Below are positions 13,815 through 20,777 of a DNA stretch of 20,777 nt, piece by piece; the first letter of the stretch is position 1, and every line of letters starts with the position of its first letter. The DNA is taken from IMG/VR virus record IMGVR_UViG_3300003409_000047, positions 72 through 20,848 of that record, one strand, 5' to 3'. The DNA is from a virus. The position numbers were made by a program, and so were the translations under genes. The notes under the pieces are model-generated. The model was not told where the DNA came from. It saw only the letters and a list, made by a program, of their open reading frames with translations, and ran no database searches.

Positions 13815-14165
13815 TTAATGATTAAAACGTATTTCGCGAATTGTGCCGTTTGTGATATTGTATGCGGCTCTTACCCATACAAAATTACCAGTAAAATTGC
13901 GATATGTACCGGTTTGCGAGCTACTGTCAACGCCGAAGTCTGTTTGATCAATATCAAACCAATCGTCTTCAGTAGGGGTAATAGCAAGTGTGCCTTGCAT
14001 TTTGATAACACCAACAAAGTCGTTTGTGCGATAAGTCACAGTGTGTAATCCATCTGAAAGGTTATAGTAACCGTCTCCTTTTGCTTTATCAGTAAAAGAG
14101 AAGGTAGAACTATCTACAGATTCCGTTGATTCATTTGTTAATAATACAATACTTTGTGTTGGCAT
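13815..14165 (-). CDS. Conserved phage protein of unknown function, beta-rich, 116 aa
   Basis: The protein is almost entirely predicted strand and turn, with FSFTDKAKGDGYYNLSDG, HTVTYRTNDFVGVIKMQGTL, EDDWFDIDQTDFG and a C-terminal NFVWVRAAYNITNGTIREIR. It has no signal peptide or membrane segment. The Trp/Tyr-rich beta pattern suggests a small structural or decoration-type domain, and I recall relatives in marine T4-like phages with no assigned function. The start has GATAAATA exactly 5 bases before the ATG and only a marginal AAGG further up. It lies directly before the promoter/hairpin of the head-protein operon. Confidence 0.75.
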   Translation of the reverse strand: MPTQSIVLLTNESTESVDSSTFSFTDKAKGDGYYNLSDGLHTVTYRTNDFVGVIKMQGTLAITPTEDDWFDIDQTDFGVDSSSQTGTYRNFTGNFVWVRAAYNITNGTIREIRFNH

Positions 14166-14169
14166 AGTG

Positions 14170-14844
14170 TTATTTATCCTTGATTACGAATTTGTATATT
14201 GTGCCTACAAACTCAGGACTATGAAGTTTCATAAACAATATTAGATTTTCATCTTCAATAAGTATGTATCTACGATCCCAATTTATGTCAGTGTTAAGGA
14301 ACCAATTAGTAAGACTTTTAGAAAGTGTAGTCTTGTCACCCTGCTGTGCTAGCCATGTAACAAAATTACTTTTCTTATCATATGTTCCGCAATGCGGTTT
14401 TAAATAAACCCTATATTGAAACCTTTTGTGAGGTAGTCTTTTTACAAATATTGATTTTTCTTGAGATACTAATTGATCAATATTTTTTGGATCAGGCTCA
14501 GCAATTAATCTAATATACTCGTTGAATTCCATTTCAACATGTTTGATTAAATTAGTATCGTTTGTATACAAATCAAGCAGGTCGCCTTCGATACGTTTTT
14601 GATAAGTTTCTTTTTTGTAGTTGTTTAGTAAAAGACCAAGTTCTATTAGTTTATCTTTGTTACCAGCCGCACGGTTATACAAACTATGCGGATAGTAAGA
14701 ATCTTGTCTATGATCGTTGAAGTAATTTGATAAGTGTGATACGTCATTTTTGTAACGCATCACACTTACGCCAGGTAGCCTTAAACTTATTTTATAAAGC
14801 CATTTACTGTAAAATAAACGAGTTGTTTCATTACGTATCGTCAT
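14170..14844 (-). CDS. Unknown protein, 224 aa, overlapping the ClpA gene
   Basis: No known family was recognised. The N-terminal third is basic and aromatic (RLFYSKWLYKISLRLPGVSV, then MRYK). The middle is helical and charged, with LIELGLLLNNYKKETYQKR and HVEMEFNEYIRLIAEPDP. The C-terminal third is strand-rich, with FVKRLPHKRFQYRVYLKPHC, NWDRRYILIEDENLILFMKL and a YKFVIKDK end. There is no signal peptide or membrane helix. Its start lies 14 bases inside the end of the ClpA gene, so the two are translated together. By context it could be an adaptor or substrate partner of the phage ClpA, which has no ClpS-like gene nearby, but this is conjecture. Confidence 0.8.
   Translation of the reverse strand: MTIRNETTRLFYSKWLYKISLRLPGVSVMRYKNDVSHLSNYFNDHRQDSYYPHSLYNRAAGNKDKLIELGLLLNNYKKETYQKRIEGDLLDLYTNDTNLIKHVEMEFNEYIRLIAEPDPKNIDQLVSQEKSIFVKRLPHKRFQYRVYLKPHCGTYDKKSNFVTWLAQQGDKTTLSKSLTNWFLNTDINWDRRYILIEDENLILFMKLHSPEFVGTIYKFVIKDK
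14171..14178 (-). promoter_or_regulatory. Late-promoter-like box 5 bases before the 116-aa gene start
   Basis: GATAAATA on the minus strand matches seven of eight bases of the T4 late consensus TATAAATA. With T4 spacing, RNA would start at the A of the ATG at 14165. The same arrangement occurs before starts at 8575 (8581-8588), 19591 (19597-19604) and 3101 (3107-3114), and one base closer at 9017 (9022-9029). Confidence 0.35.
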
Positions 14845-17155
14845 TTGGAATAAGGTTACCCTTCTGTATTCTATTGTGTGCTTTCATTGCTCTTTTTTGA
14901 AATTTATCTAAGTCGTCTCCTAGATTTTTAATTTCGAATGATAGCGCATCATCAACAATAGTTACAAAAACTCTGCCACCTTCTTTTAGATCACCAAATA
15001 GAATTTGGCGACTTAACGGCGATTTAATGCTTTTATCGATGATTCTTGACAATGGTCTTGCTCCCATCTTAGCATTATAACCTTTTTCAGCAAGCCAATC
15101 TCTTGACTTATCATCTAATACAATTTCAACATGCTTGTCTTGAATTTGAAGATTAAGTTCACGGATAAACTTATCAACAATAATACGTACAGTTTCTGGT
15201 TGTAGTTTACCAAATCTTACGATAGCATCGAGTCTATTACGGAACTCAGGAGCAAAGTATTTTTTAACTGCTTTAATATCTTCGTCATTTACTTCAAGGT
15301 CGTCGAACCCGATGCTGTTGCGTTCATTGTCAGCGGCACCTAAGTTTGAAGTCATAATAACAATAGTATTACGAGCATCTGCTTTTTTACCATTAGACCC
15401 AGTAACAAAGCCGTTGTCCATTAATTGTAGTAAAATATTACTTACATCTTTGTGTGCTTTTTCAATTTCATCAAGCAAAAGAATTGAATTAGGATTCTCT
15501 TGTAGTTTTGTAATAAGCTGTCCTGAATCTTCATCGTGTCCTACATATCCTGGAGGAGCACCAATTAGTTTAGCAACTGAGTGTTTCTCTTGATATTCTG
15601 ACATATCAAATCTAATCAATGGCATTGACATTTTGTCTGACAACTGTTTTGCTGTTTCAGTTTTACCACAACCTGTCGGACCAACAAACAAGAAACTACC
15701 AATCGGCTTGTCTGGTGATTTCATTCCGGATTGTGCTACAAAAATCTTATCAAGTAAGTTTCCAATAGCATCGTCCTGCCCAAACACTGCGTTCTTTAAA
15801 TTATTTTCTAAGTTAGCAAGATTAGTACTTTCTTTTTCACTAACATTCTCAAAAGGAATCTTAGTCATTTTACTAACTTCAAACATAATTTGTTCTAAGT
15901 CGACTAAGTTTGTTTCTTCACTAGGATCGTCGATTACTTTAAATCTAGCACAAGCACAGTCGATAATGTCGATTGCTTTATCGGGTAATTTTTTATCAGT
16001 CATGTACTTCACTGACATTTTAACTGCTTGGTCAATAGCGGCGTCAGTAATTTTAACATTGTGGTACTGTTCGTAATAACGTTTCAGTCCACGAATAATC
16101 TTTCTAGTAAGTTCTGGGCTTGGTTCCTCAACATCAACACGTTGGAAACGTCTCATTAGTGCGCGATCACTTTCGAAGTGTTTGCGATATTCTTCCCAGG
16201 TTGTACTAGCAATAACTTTTAATGTGCCTTTGGTTAACATAGGCTTTAGCATATTAGCAAGGTCGTTCGCACTTCCGTTTGCCGCGCCAGCACCATTCAT
16301 CATGTGTGCTTCGTCAATAAACAGAATGATTTTACCTTTCTTCTCTAATGCTTTTAATACTGCTTTTAACCGTTCTTCAAAATCACCTCGGTATTTACTA
16401 CCGGCAAGTAACGCACTAATATCTAAAGTGTATACCATGTGATCTTTAATAAACGTTGGAACTTTTCCTTGCGCAATTTTTAACGCTAACCCTTCAGCGA
16501 TAGCAGTCTTACCCACGCCTGGCTCGCCGATAAGCAATACGTTTGATTTTGTACGTCTTGCTAAAATAAGTTGAATATCTTCTAATTCAGTTTCACGTCC
16601 GATGACAGGATCAATTTTTTTCTGTTTAGCCTTTAACGAAAGATTATCACAATAAGCATTTAAAATTTTATCTAACTGTCCTGCTGACAACTTTTGTTCC
16701 TCGCTCTCTTCTATAAAATCATCGCACTTTTCGGTAAAGTATTCTAAGAATTTATCTTTGTTTATACCTGCTTTAGTCAAGTAGTAATAAGCGAAACTTT
16801 TCTTCTCGCCTAATATAGAAAGGATCATATCTTCAATTTCGATCCTGCTTCTGCTACTAAAAAGTGTTTGTGTAAAAGCTCTGTTCAAAGCACGTTCAAC
16901 ACTTTGAGTTCTGCGGGGCTTTTCTTTTAATTCTGGATTAGTAATATCTGTTAAGTTGTTCTTTAGATAATGTTCTAAATTAGCTTTAATGTAATCTGAC
17001 TTCGCGCCGAACTCCTCAAGACTACGATAAGTTTCCTCATCGCACATAATACTAAACATCAAATGTTCGATTGTTACATACTCGTGATTTAATTTACGAG
17101 CAATGTCAATAGCATGTTCAAAAACAGCCTGTAATTTATCACTGGGTTCTAGCAT
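14831..17155 (-). CDS. clpA: ClpA-type AAA+ unfoldase
   Basis: The 774-residue length matches bacterial ClpA (758 in E. coli). A Clp N-domain (1-145) is followed by two AAA+ modules. D1 has Walker A GEPGVGKT (210-217), Walker B LFIDEAH (278-284) and MRRFQRV (334-340). D2 has Walker A GPTGCGKT (492-499), Walker B LLLDEIEKAH (559-568), TSNLG (602-606) and FAPEFRNRLDAI (634-645). The ClpB middle domain is absent. The SIGF sequence at 614-617 aligns with the IGL loop by which ClpA docks on ClpP, so the product could load substrates into host ClpP, as no ClpP is encoded here. ClpA is uncommon in T4-like phages. The start lies 17 bases inside the deformylase gene, with GAGG 13 bases upstream. Confidence 0.95.
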   Translation of the reverse strand: MLEPSDKLQAVFEHAIDIARKLNHEYVTIEHLMFSIMCDEETYRSLEEFGAKSDYIKANLEHYLKNNLTDITNPELKEKPRRTQSVERALNRAFTQTLFSSRSRIEIEDMILSILGEKKSFAYYYLTKAGINKDKFLEYFTEKCDDFIEESEEQKLSAGQLDKILNAYCDNLSLKAKQKKIDPVIGRETELEDIQLILARRTKSNVLLIGEPGVGKTAIAEGLALKIAQGKVPTFIKDHMVYTLDISALLAGSKYRGDFEERLKAVLKALEKKGKIILFIDEAHMMNGAGAANGSANDLANMLKPMLTKGTLKVIASTTWEEYRKHFESDRALMRRFQRVDVEEPSPELTRKIIRGLKRYYEQYHNVKITDAAIDQAVKMSVKYMTDKKLPDKAIDIIDCACARFKVIDDPSEETNLVDLEQIMFEVSKMTKIPFENVSEKESTNLANLENNLKNAVFGQDDAIGNLLDKIFVAQSGMKSPDKPIGSFLFVGPTGCGKTETAKQLSDKMSMPLIRFDMSEYQEKHSVAKLIGAPPGYVGHDEDSGQLITKLQENPNSILLLDEIEKAHKDVSNILLQLMDNGFVTGSNGKKADARNTIVIMTSNLGAADNERNSIGFDDLEVNDEDIKAVKKYFAPEFRNRLDAIVRFGKLQPETVRIIVDKFIRELNLQIQDKHVEIVLDDKSRDWLAEKGYNAKMGARPLSRIIDKSIKSPLSRQILFGDLKEGGRVFVTIVDDALSFEIKNLGDDLDKFQKRAMKAHNRIQKGNLIPNDDT

Positions 17156-17654
17156 GTTTGTTATTTTTCCTCATTTTCTTAATTGCTAAATCTAACTTTA
17201 ATTTACTAATTCTATCAGTATAACATATTCCGTTAAGATGGTCAAACTCATGTTGAAAACATTTTGCCAAATACCCGTCCATCTTTACTTCATGTAAGTT
17301 TCTGTCTCTGTCATAGAACTTTGCTTGTATCCATTCAGGTCTTGATACTTTAAAATATAAACCTGGAAAACTTAAACAGCCCTCGTCATCTAATACTAGC
17401 GTATCACTAATTTCAGTGATCTCAGGATTAAAAACAGCAAAAGGTTTAGGAAAGCCTGGAATAGTAGTGCTTCCCATAACAAATACTCTTTTCAATAATC
17501 CTATCTGATTAGCGGCAAGTCCAATGCCTTTGTTTTGTATCATAAATTCACACATATCTTTTTCTAGTTGTGAAGCATCGCCGTCCTTTTCAAAATCCCA
17601 AGGCTCGGCAACTTGATATAATGTTTCTTGTTGACCTAGTTTAAACTTTTCCAT
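17139..17654 (-). CDS. def: Peptide deformylase
   Basis: All three family motifs are present: GIGLAANQ (43-50), EGCLS (91-95, metal ligand Cys93) and QHEFDHLNG (134-142; ligands His135 and His139, catalytic Glu136). The enzyme removes the N-terminal formyl group from nascent proteins using a divalent metal, usually Fe2+. The 171 residues are the length of bacterial enzymes, unlike many shortened marine-phage deformylases that lack the C-terminal helix; here a C-terminal helix with a basic end (LKLDLAIKKMRKNNKHARTQ) remains. The gene overlaps the DnaJ gene by 14 bases and the ClpA gene by 17, forming a coupled unit. Confidence 0.95.
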   Translation of the reverse strand: MEKFKLGQQETLYQVAEPWDFEKDGDASQLEKDMCEFMIQNKGIGLAANQIGLLKRVFVMGSTTIPGFPKPFAVFNPEITEISDTLVLDDEGCLSFPGLYFKVSRPEWIQAKFYDRDRNLHEVKMDGYLAKCFQHEFDHLNGICYTDRISKLKLDLAIKKMRKNNKHARTQ

Positions 17655-18456
17655 TTCTCAAATCCGAAAGTGTTTTAATTTCATGTTTGCTTAATTTCTT
17701 TGGTATTCTTACTTTTAATTTAATTAATAAATTTCCTTTAGCACCATTATGTGGATTCGGTAAACCTTCACCTGTTACTCTTAGTACAGTATCAGGTTGT
17801 GATCCAGCCGGTACAGATACAGTAAATGTTTTTCTATCTAAAGTAGTAACAGAAATATCAGTTCCTAACATAACATCGTATACATTAATGTTTTGTTCTA
17901 TGATAAGATCGTCTTCTTGTCTTTTAAATGTATGATGCCTTCTAACGTTAACACGGACAATTAAATCGCCTGCCGGATATCTAGGATTGCTGTGATCTCC
18001 CATTTGCGGATATCTAATTTGAGATCCGTGGTGTACACCTTTAGGAATGTTAATTGTTACTAATTTTGTGTTACCGTTTCTGAATCCAATTTGTGCGTCA
18101 ATAGTCTTACCAAATAGCACATCTTCTAGTTCAATTTGAACTTCAGCATGGATCGGAGGATTTCTGTTTGGTGCTTGTCTAGCAAATCCAAAGTTCTGAA
18201 ACATATCTCCAAACACATCTTCAAAAGGATTTTGTCCTCCTGCGAAGTTTGAACTATTATAATGTCTTTGTGGATTATCGTACATAGCACGTTTCTGTGG
18301 ATCTTTTAGTGTGCTATATGCTTCGTTAACTTTTTTAAATTCAGCCTCATCGCCACCACGGTCAGGGTGGTGTTTCATAGACTTCTTTTTATACGCCTTG
18401 CGTATATCTTCGTCTGAAGCGTTTTTATTAATACCGAGAATAGAATAGTAGTCCAT
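17641..18456 (-). CDS. DnaJ-type co-chaperone without zinc finger
   Basis: The J-domain covers residues 1-65, with DYYSILGINKNASDEDIRKA and the essential HPD at 30-32, so it should stimulate host DnaK. A short Gly/Phe/Asn-rich linker (66-95, including GGQNPFEDVFGDMFQNFGF) leads to two C-terminal substrate-binding domains (about 104-271; IELEDVLFGKTIDAQI, LVTINIPKGVHHGSQI, VPAGSQPDTVLRVTGEGLP). No CxxCxGxG zinc repeats occur, so this is a class II (CbpA-like) protein. At 271 residues it is shorter than CbpA (about 306). The ATG lies 5 bases after GATAAGTA, and there is no strong ribosome-binding site. Confidence 0.93.
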   Translation of the reverse strand: MDYYSILGINKNASDEDIRKAYKKKSMKHHPDRGGDEAEFKKVNEAYSTLKDPQKRAMYDNPQRHYNSSNFAGGQNPFEDVFGDMFQNFGFARQAPNRNPPIHAEVQIELEDVLFGKTIDAQIGFRNGNTKLVTINIPKGVHHGSQIRYPQMGDHSNPRYPAGDLIVRVNVRRHHTFKRQEDDLIIEQNINVYDVMLGTDISVTTLDRKTFTVSVPAGSQPDTVLRVTGEGLPNPHNGAKGNLLIKLKVRIPKKLSKHEIKTLSDLRNGKV

Positions 18457-18500
18457 ACAATTACTTATCGTACAGACTACCTTGAAGATTTATTATTGAT

Positions 18501-18854
18501 TTACTTTTTCTTATCGGAGTATGCGTTCGCACCAAAATAGGCTGCCACTAACGCAGAAATCGCTACAAAGTAAGTTGGAGCAATGTCGCCAATAATTGCC
18601 GCGGCTTTATCTAAACCAAACAAAGAAGTAATCATAATTGTTGTAGGATAAAGTAACATTCCAAACAACGCAAACCATGTCATGTATCTCATCGCATCAC
18701 GACGAGCATCAGCATCTTCTAGTGCCTTGCGTTTAAATTCTAGATCCATAGCCGCTTCTTCTGCGCTAATGTGACCATCACCATTACGGTCCATGTCTCT
18801 TGCTACGTCAGCATCGACTTCGACTGTAACTGTTTTCTTTTCTTCATCTGCCAT
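18501..18854 (-). CDS. Holin-like membrane protein with EF-hand calcium loop
   Basis: Residues 22-33 (DRNGDGHISAEE) are a textbook EF-hand loop with ligands at positions 1, 3, 5, 7, 9 and 12. A charged helix (34-56) follows, then two membrane segments (about 57-80, MTWFALFGMLLYPTTIMITS; and 92-111, APTYFVAISALVAAYFGANA), and a KKK end. Its size, two helices, charged C-terminus and place next to spanin and endolysin genes suggest a holin. The calcium loop at the N-terminus is unusual. The function is inferred from context only, and some other small membrane protein is possible. An AAGGAG ribosome-binding site precedes the start, and a late-promoter-like AATAAATA (18890-18883) lies upstream. 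Confidence 0.75.
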   Translation of the reverse strand: MADEEKKTVTVEVDADVARDMDRNGDGHISAEEAAMDLEFKRKALEDADARRDAMRYMTWFALFGMLLYPTTIMITSLFGLDKAAAIIGDIAPTYFVAISALVAAYFGANAYSDKKK

Positions 18855-18882
18855 TTTAATCGCTCCTTAATGTATGATAAAG

Positions 18883-18890
18883 TATTTATT
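18883..18890 (-). promoter_or_regulatory. Late-promoter-like box upstream of the holin-like gene
   Basis: AATAAATA on the minus strand matches seven of eight bases of the T4 late consensus and overlaps the o-spanin stop codon. It lies 28 bases before the ATG, leaving room for a leader with the AAGGAG site. This is a normal late-promoter distance, unlike the boxes 5 bases from starts. Confidence 0.45.
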
Positions 18891-19266
18891 TTGCTTCGGG
18901 TTGAATTTCCTCTGGCTTTACTGCTTCTTCGTAGTATAGAATAATTTGTTTTTGCTGTTCGATATATCTACGAAGTTCAGCAAAGTTTAGAGAAAGGTTT
19001 TCGTAATCTTTTACAGAGATAGCAATGTAAGCATCGCCGCCGTTCTTAGCTTCGAAGTCTTTTACAAATTCGTCATAATTTTCTTTTGAAACCACATAGA
19101 TTTTAATGTCATTCAGTTGAACTGGTTTAGGCCAAGCAACTGTTGGTACAGTAGTTTTTACTGTATTAGTTACTACTTGTATCTGTGGTTCCGGTCTGAG
19201 CATCGAGCATCCCGTTGTCAGGAGCAGTGATAGACTCAAGATCATCCCATAACTTATTAGTCGCAT
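18886..19266 (-). CDS. Outer-membrane spanin-like lipoprotein (Rz1-like)
   Basis: The N-terminus is a lipoprotein signal: MRLISYGMILSLSLLLTTGC with Cys20 as the lipidation site and Ser at +2, favouring the outer membrane. A Pro-containing linker (PTVAWPKPVQL) and a helical C-terminal part (VKDYENLSLNFAELRRYIEQ) follow. The first 101 bases overlap the i-spanin gene in another frame, the classic Rz/Rz1 arrangement. Spanins fuse inner and outer membranes as the last step of lysis in Gram-negative hosts. At 126 residues it is longer than lambda Rz1 (60). An AGAGAA ribosome-binding site lies about 8 bases upstream of the ATG. Confidence 0.75.
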   Translation of the reverse strand: MRLISYGMILSLSLLLTTGCSMLRPEPQIQVVTNTVKTTVPTVAWPKPVQLNDIKIYVVSKENYDEFVKDFEAKNGGDAYIAISVKDYENLSLNFAELRRYIEQQKQIILYYEEAVKPEEIQPEAK

Positions 19267-19591
19267 TTTGCATTCTCTGTTGAATTAAACCTGGCTTTTT
19301 ATTTGCCAAGTGTGTTAGATTGTGTTTTTGTAGAGTAGAACGAAGTTCATCTCCGTACTGCTCTGCTTTTTGTAAATCTGTACTTAGTTGTGTGTTTAGT
19401 TCGCCTAGTCTTTTGGACTCTGCTCTTTCAAGTTGTAATGATTGTTCACTAGTTTGAACAGCAATTTCCATTTTAGCAACATTGGCTCTAGCAGTTTCTA
19501 AATCACTTTGAAGTTTTTTGACATAGAAAACACCACCAGCGGCCGCTGAAAGTAATACTAAAATCATCGCAATTCTAATTGAACTAAACAT
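19166..19591 (-). CDS. Inner-membrane spanin-like protein (Rz-like)
   Basis: A single N-terminal membrane anchor (IRIAMILVLLSAAAGGVFYV, 5-24) is followed by a long coiled-coil segment (KLQSDLETARANVAKMEIAV to LQKAEQYGDELRSTLQKHNL, 26-92) and a conserved-looking LANKKPGLIQQRMQNATNKL in the C-terminal third. The topology is that of lambda Rz. It lies directly after the endolysin gene and contains the start of the lipoprotein gene. The start has GGTAAATA 5 bases upstream of the ATG and no ribosome-binding site, so it may depend on translation of the endolysin gene 8 bases before. Confidence 0.8.
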   Translation of the reverse strand: MFSSIRIAMILVLLSAAAGGVFYVKKLQSDLETARANVAKMEIAVQTSEQSLQLERAESKRLGELNTQLSTDLQKAEQYGDELRSTLQKHNLTHLANKKPGLIQQRMQNATNKLWDDLESITAPDNGMLDAQTGTTDTSSN

Positions 19592-19599
19592 AAAAGTAT

Positions 19600-20469
19600 T
19601 TACCCTAGTAATTCAGCAAGTGTTTTTGGTCCAGCAATACCATCTGCTACTAAATCATTTTCATGCTGCCATGCCTTCAGTGCACGCTCAGTACCTGGTC
19701 CGAAGACACCGTCTGCACCAATACCTAATGCCTCTTGCATCATTTTAACGCCTTCGCCGCGGCAACCTTTACGTAGTACACCAATATCATCAATATCGAT
19801 TGTTTCACCATCATCTTCGCCTAGATCTTCAGCATCCATACCAAGTACTTCCATAGCATGTTTGTAACGTCTTTGACGATCTTCTAGTCCGATATTACCA
19901 CCGTTGATCTTCTTAGTCATCTTTACAACATCGTCTGTGTCAGCAATGTCGTTTAGGTTGTTTGCGTCCCAGAACCAGCAAGCTGATTCAATAGCGCCTG
20001 CTGGCGTTGCTACGTACTCTGCCGCTTCTTCTGCTGTCATGTCTACGCTCTTACCAAAACGTGTATAGTTATCACGACCAGTAAGTTGCTTTAGTCCACG
20101 ACCACGGAAACGCCAGCCGTCACCTTCTTCGACGTTGCCCATCTTGTACTTACGGAACTCATCGTTGTAAACACGGTTGGCAATCATCTCTGGATTGCGA
20201 GCATACTCATCTGCGTCTGCTTTTGGCGCATCACCGAAGTAACGACCAAATACCGCACGAAGTGCTTTCGCACTATAATTTAGATTTTCTTCAAGGCGCT
20301 TAAAGCCGCCTGATTCGTGAGCGCACTGACTTAGGAAGTGTGCTACTCTGCGCTCTGTAGTAATGCCATACTTTGGCAATAGTTCGCATAAAGCATCATA
20401 CCAGTTATCAGGATTATCATCAATAATCTCTGCTAGGTGCTCTTTCGTAAAGTCAAATTCAAAACTCAT
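19600..20469 (-). CDS. Endolysin: GH19 chitinase-like lysozyme with C-terminal peptidoglycan-binding domain
   Basis: The N-terminal domain (1-210) resembles phage and bacterial GH19 glycosidases: HFLSQCAHESGGF (44-56) with the presumed catalytic Glu52, YSAKALRAVFGRYF, and WRFRGRGLKQLTGRDNY (119-135), which lines the cleft. An acidic linker (DAEDLGEDDGETIDIDD) joins it to a PG_binding_1 domain (about 229-289; RKGCRGEGVKMMQEALGI, ADGVFGPGTERALKAWQ, DGIAGPKTLAELL). No signal peptide is seen, so export should need the holin. The start has AAGGGA about 9 bases upstream. It lies first in the endolysin, Rz, Rz1, holin-like order. Confidence 0.93.
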   Translation of the reverse strand: MSFEFDFTKEHLAEIIDDNPDNWYDALCELLPKYGITTERRVAHFLSQCAHESGGFKRLEENLNYSAKALRAVFGRYFGDAPKADADEYARNPEMIANRVYNDEFRKYKMGNVEEGDGWRFRGRGLKQLTGRDNYTRFGKSVDMTAEEAAEYVATPAGAIESACWFWDANNLNDIADTDDVVKMTKKINGGNIGLEDRQRRYKHAMEVLGMDAEDLGEDDGETIDIDDIGVLRKGCRGEGVKMMQEALGIGADGVFGPGTERALKAWQHENDLVADGIAGPKTLAELLG

Positions 20470-20486
20470 TTGTATATCCCTTCTTT

Positions 20487-20777
20487 TTAATAGATTTTAA
20501 TCTTCATGGCTTTTTTGCCGTTTTCTAGAACAAAGTCATCACCGTATTTTGTAATGTTCATTTCCCCTAGTAGTTTAGTTAACCAAAGTACTTCTGCTGT
20601 ACTCTTAGTATCTAATTTAATTGTTTCTGATAATTCTTTGCTTATATCTTTAGCAAGACCGAATGATTCAAGTTTAAAAGACAATGAAACTCCAAACGGT
20701 TTTTTAATAGTAATAGTATCGCCTTCGACAATTAATTCGTCTTTATATGTTTTACCAAAGAACTTGTTGATACTTTC
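20487..20777 (-). CDS. Unknown phage protein, C-terminal 96 residues only
   Basis: The frame stays open to the right edge, so the N-terminus lies beyond the window. A TTG at 20684 could be read as a start, but the sequence continues upstream without a stop as a plausible protein (ESINKFFGKTYKDELIVEGD, TITIKKPFGVS), so it is treated as partial. The visible part has a beta-rich beginning, a central charged helix region (LAKDISKELSETIKLDTKST followed by AEVLWLTKLLGEM) and an end KKAMKIKIY. No domain was recognised. It stops 17 bases before the endolysin start. Confidence 0.65.
   Translation of the reverse strand, partial: ESINKFFGKTYKDELIVEGDTITIKKPFGVSLSFKLESFGLAKDISKELSETIKLDTKSTAEVLWLTKLLGEMNITKYGDDFVLENGKKAMKIKIY

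Noticed and set aside
20487-20684. Complete 65-codon gene starting at TTG
   Set aside because: The frame is open to the window edge with plausible protein sequence upstream of the TTG, so it is more likely the end of a longer gene.
1-20777. CRISPR arrays, tRNA genes, insertion sequences, attachment sites, homing endonucleases
   Set aside because: No regular direct-repeat array, no cloverleaf seen, no transposase or endonuclease motifs, and the minus-strand genes leave no gap large enough for such elements.

Overview
The window is a piece of a tailed bacteriophage genome with T4-like replication and head-assembly logic. A family-B DNA polymerase of gp43 type (889 codons), a gp45-type sliding clamp and a DsbA-like protein lie together, and a row of small basic proteins have N-termini like the T4 capsid-targeting sequence. 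Every supported gene is on the minus strand, so transcription runs from high to low coordinates. Genes are tightly packed, with many 1-, 4- or 14-17-base start/stop overlaps and no gap above about 92 bases. The DNA is AT-rich. The lysis genes (GH19 endolysin, nested Rz/Rz1-type spanins with a lipobox) imply a Gram-negative host. Several small proteins resemble, from memory, families common in marine T4-like phages, but nothing here fixes the host.

Layout in the direction of transcription. (A) 20777-18501, lysis: the end of an unknown gene, a GH19 endolysin with a peptidoglycan-binding tail, overlapping i-spanin and o-spanin genes, and a two-helix holin-like membrane protein carrying a canonical EF-hand loop. 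(B) 18456-13815, proteostasis: a DnaJ co-chaperone without zinc finger, a peptide deformylase and a full-length ClpA unfoldase in overlapping frames, then two proteins of unknown function. (C) 13760-7312, a head-interior block of eleven mostly translationally coupled genes. Many begin with a short peptide ending in hydrophobic-x-Glu, the recognition pattern of the T4 gp21 prohead protease, and several end in lysine/arginine-rich or Cys-containing tails. Two are enzymes fused to such tails: an NMN-adenylyltransferase/cytidylyltransferase-like protein and a HAD-type nucleotidase-like protein. (D) 7219-6662: DsbA-like protein and a small membrane protein with a PnuC-like look. (E) 6577-3110: DNA polymerase and sliding clamp. 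(F) 3101-1: a tRNA-guanine-transglycosylase-fold protein of the DpdA type, an unknown protein, a QueD/PTPS-like T-fold protein, a small conserved protein and the start of another unknown.

Regulation visible in the sequence: a rho-independent terminator ends block C, and the descending arm of its hairpin also holds the -35 box of a near-consensus sigma70 promoter for block D. A second near-consensus promoter precedes the clamp. A six-pair hairpin with an eight-base loop sits just upstream of the polymerase ribosome-binding site, like the T4 gp43 autoregulatory operator. A nine-pair hairpin masks the start of the 407-residue head protein, with a late-promoter-like box positioned so that late transcripts would escape it.

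The most interesting points are: (1) the polymerase's C-terminal clamp-binding-type peptide NTFNSLFD recurs as NTFNNLFD near the C-terminus of the DpdA-like enzyme, suggesting that guanine replacement in phage DNA is tethered to the replication clamp; (2) the head-interior cluster, in which metabolic enzyme domains appear to be addressed to the capsid; (3) the phage-encoded ClpA-deformylase-DnaJ cassette, whose ClpA keeps the ClpP-docking IGF loop.
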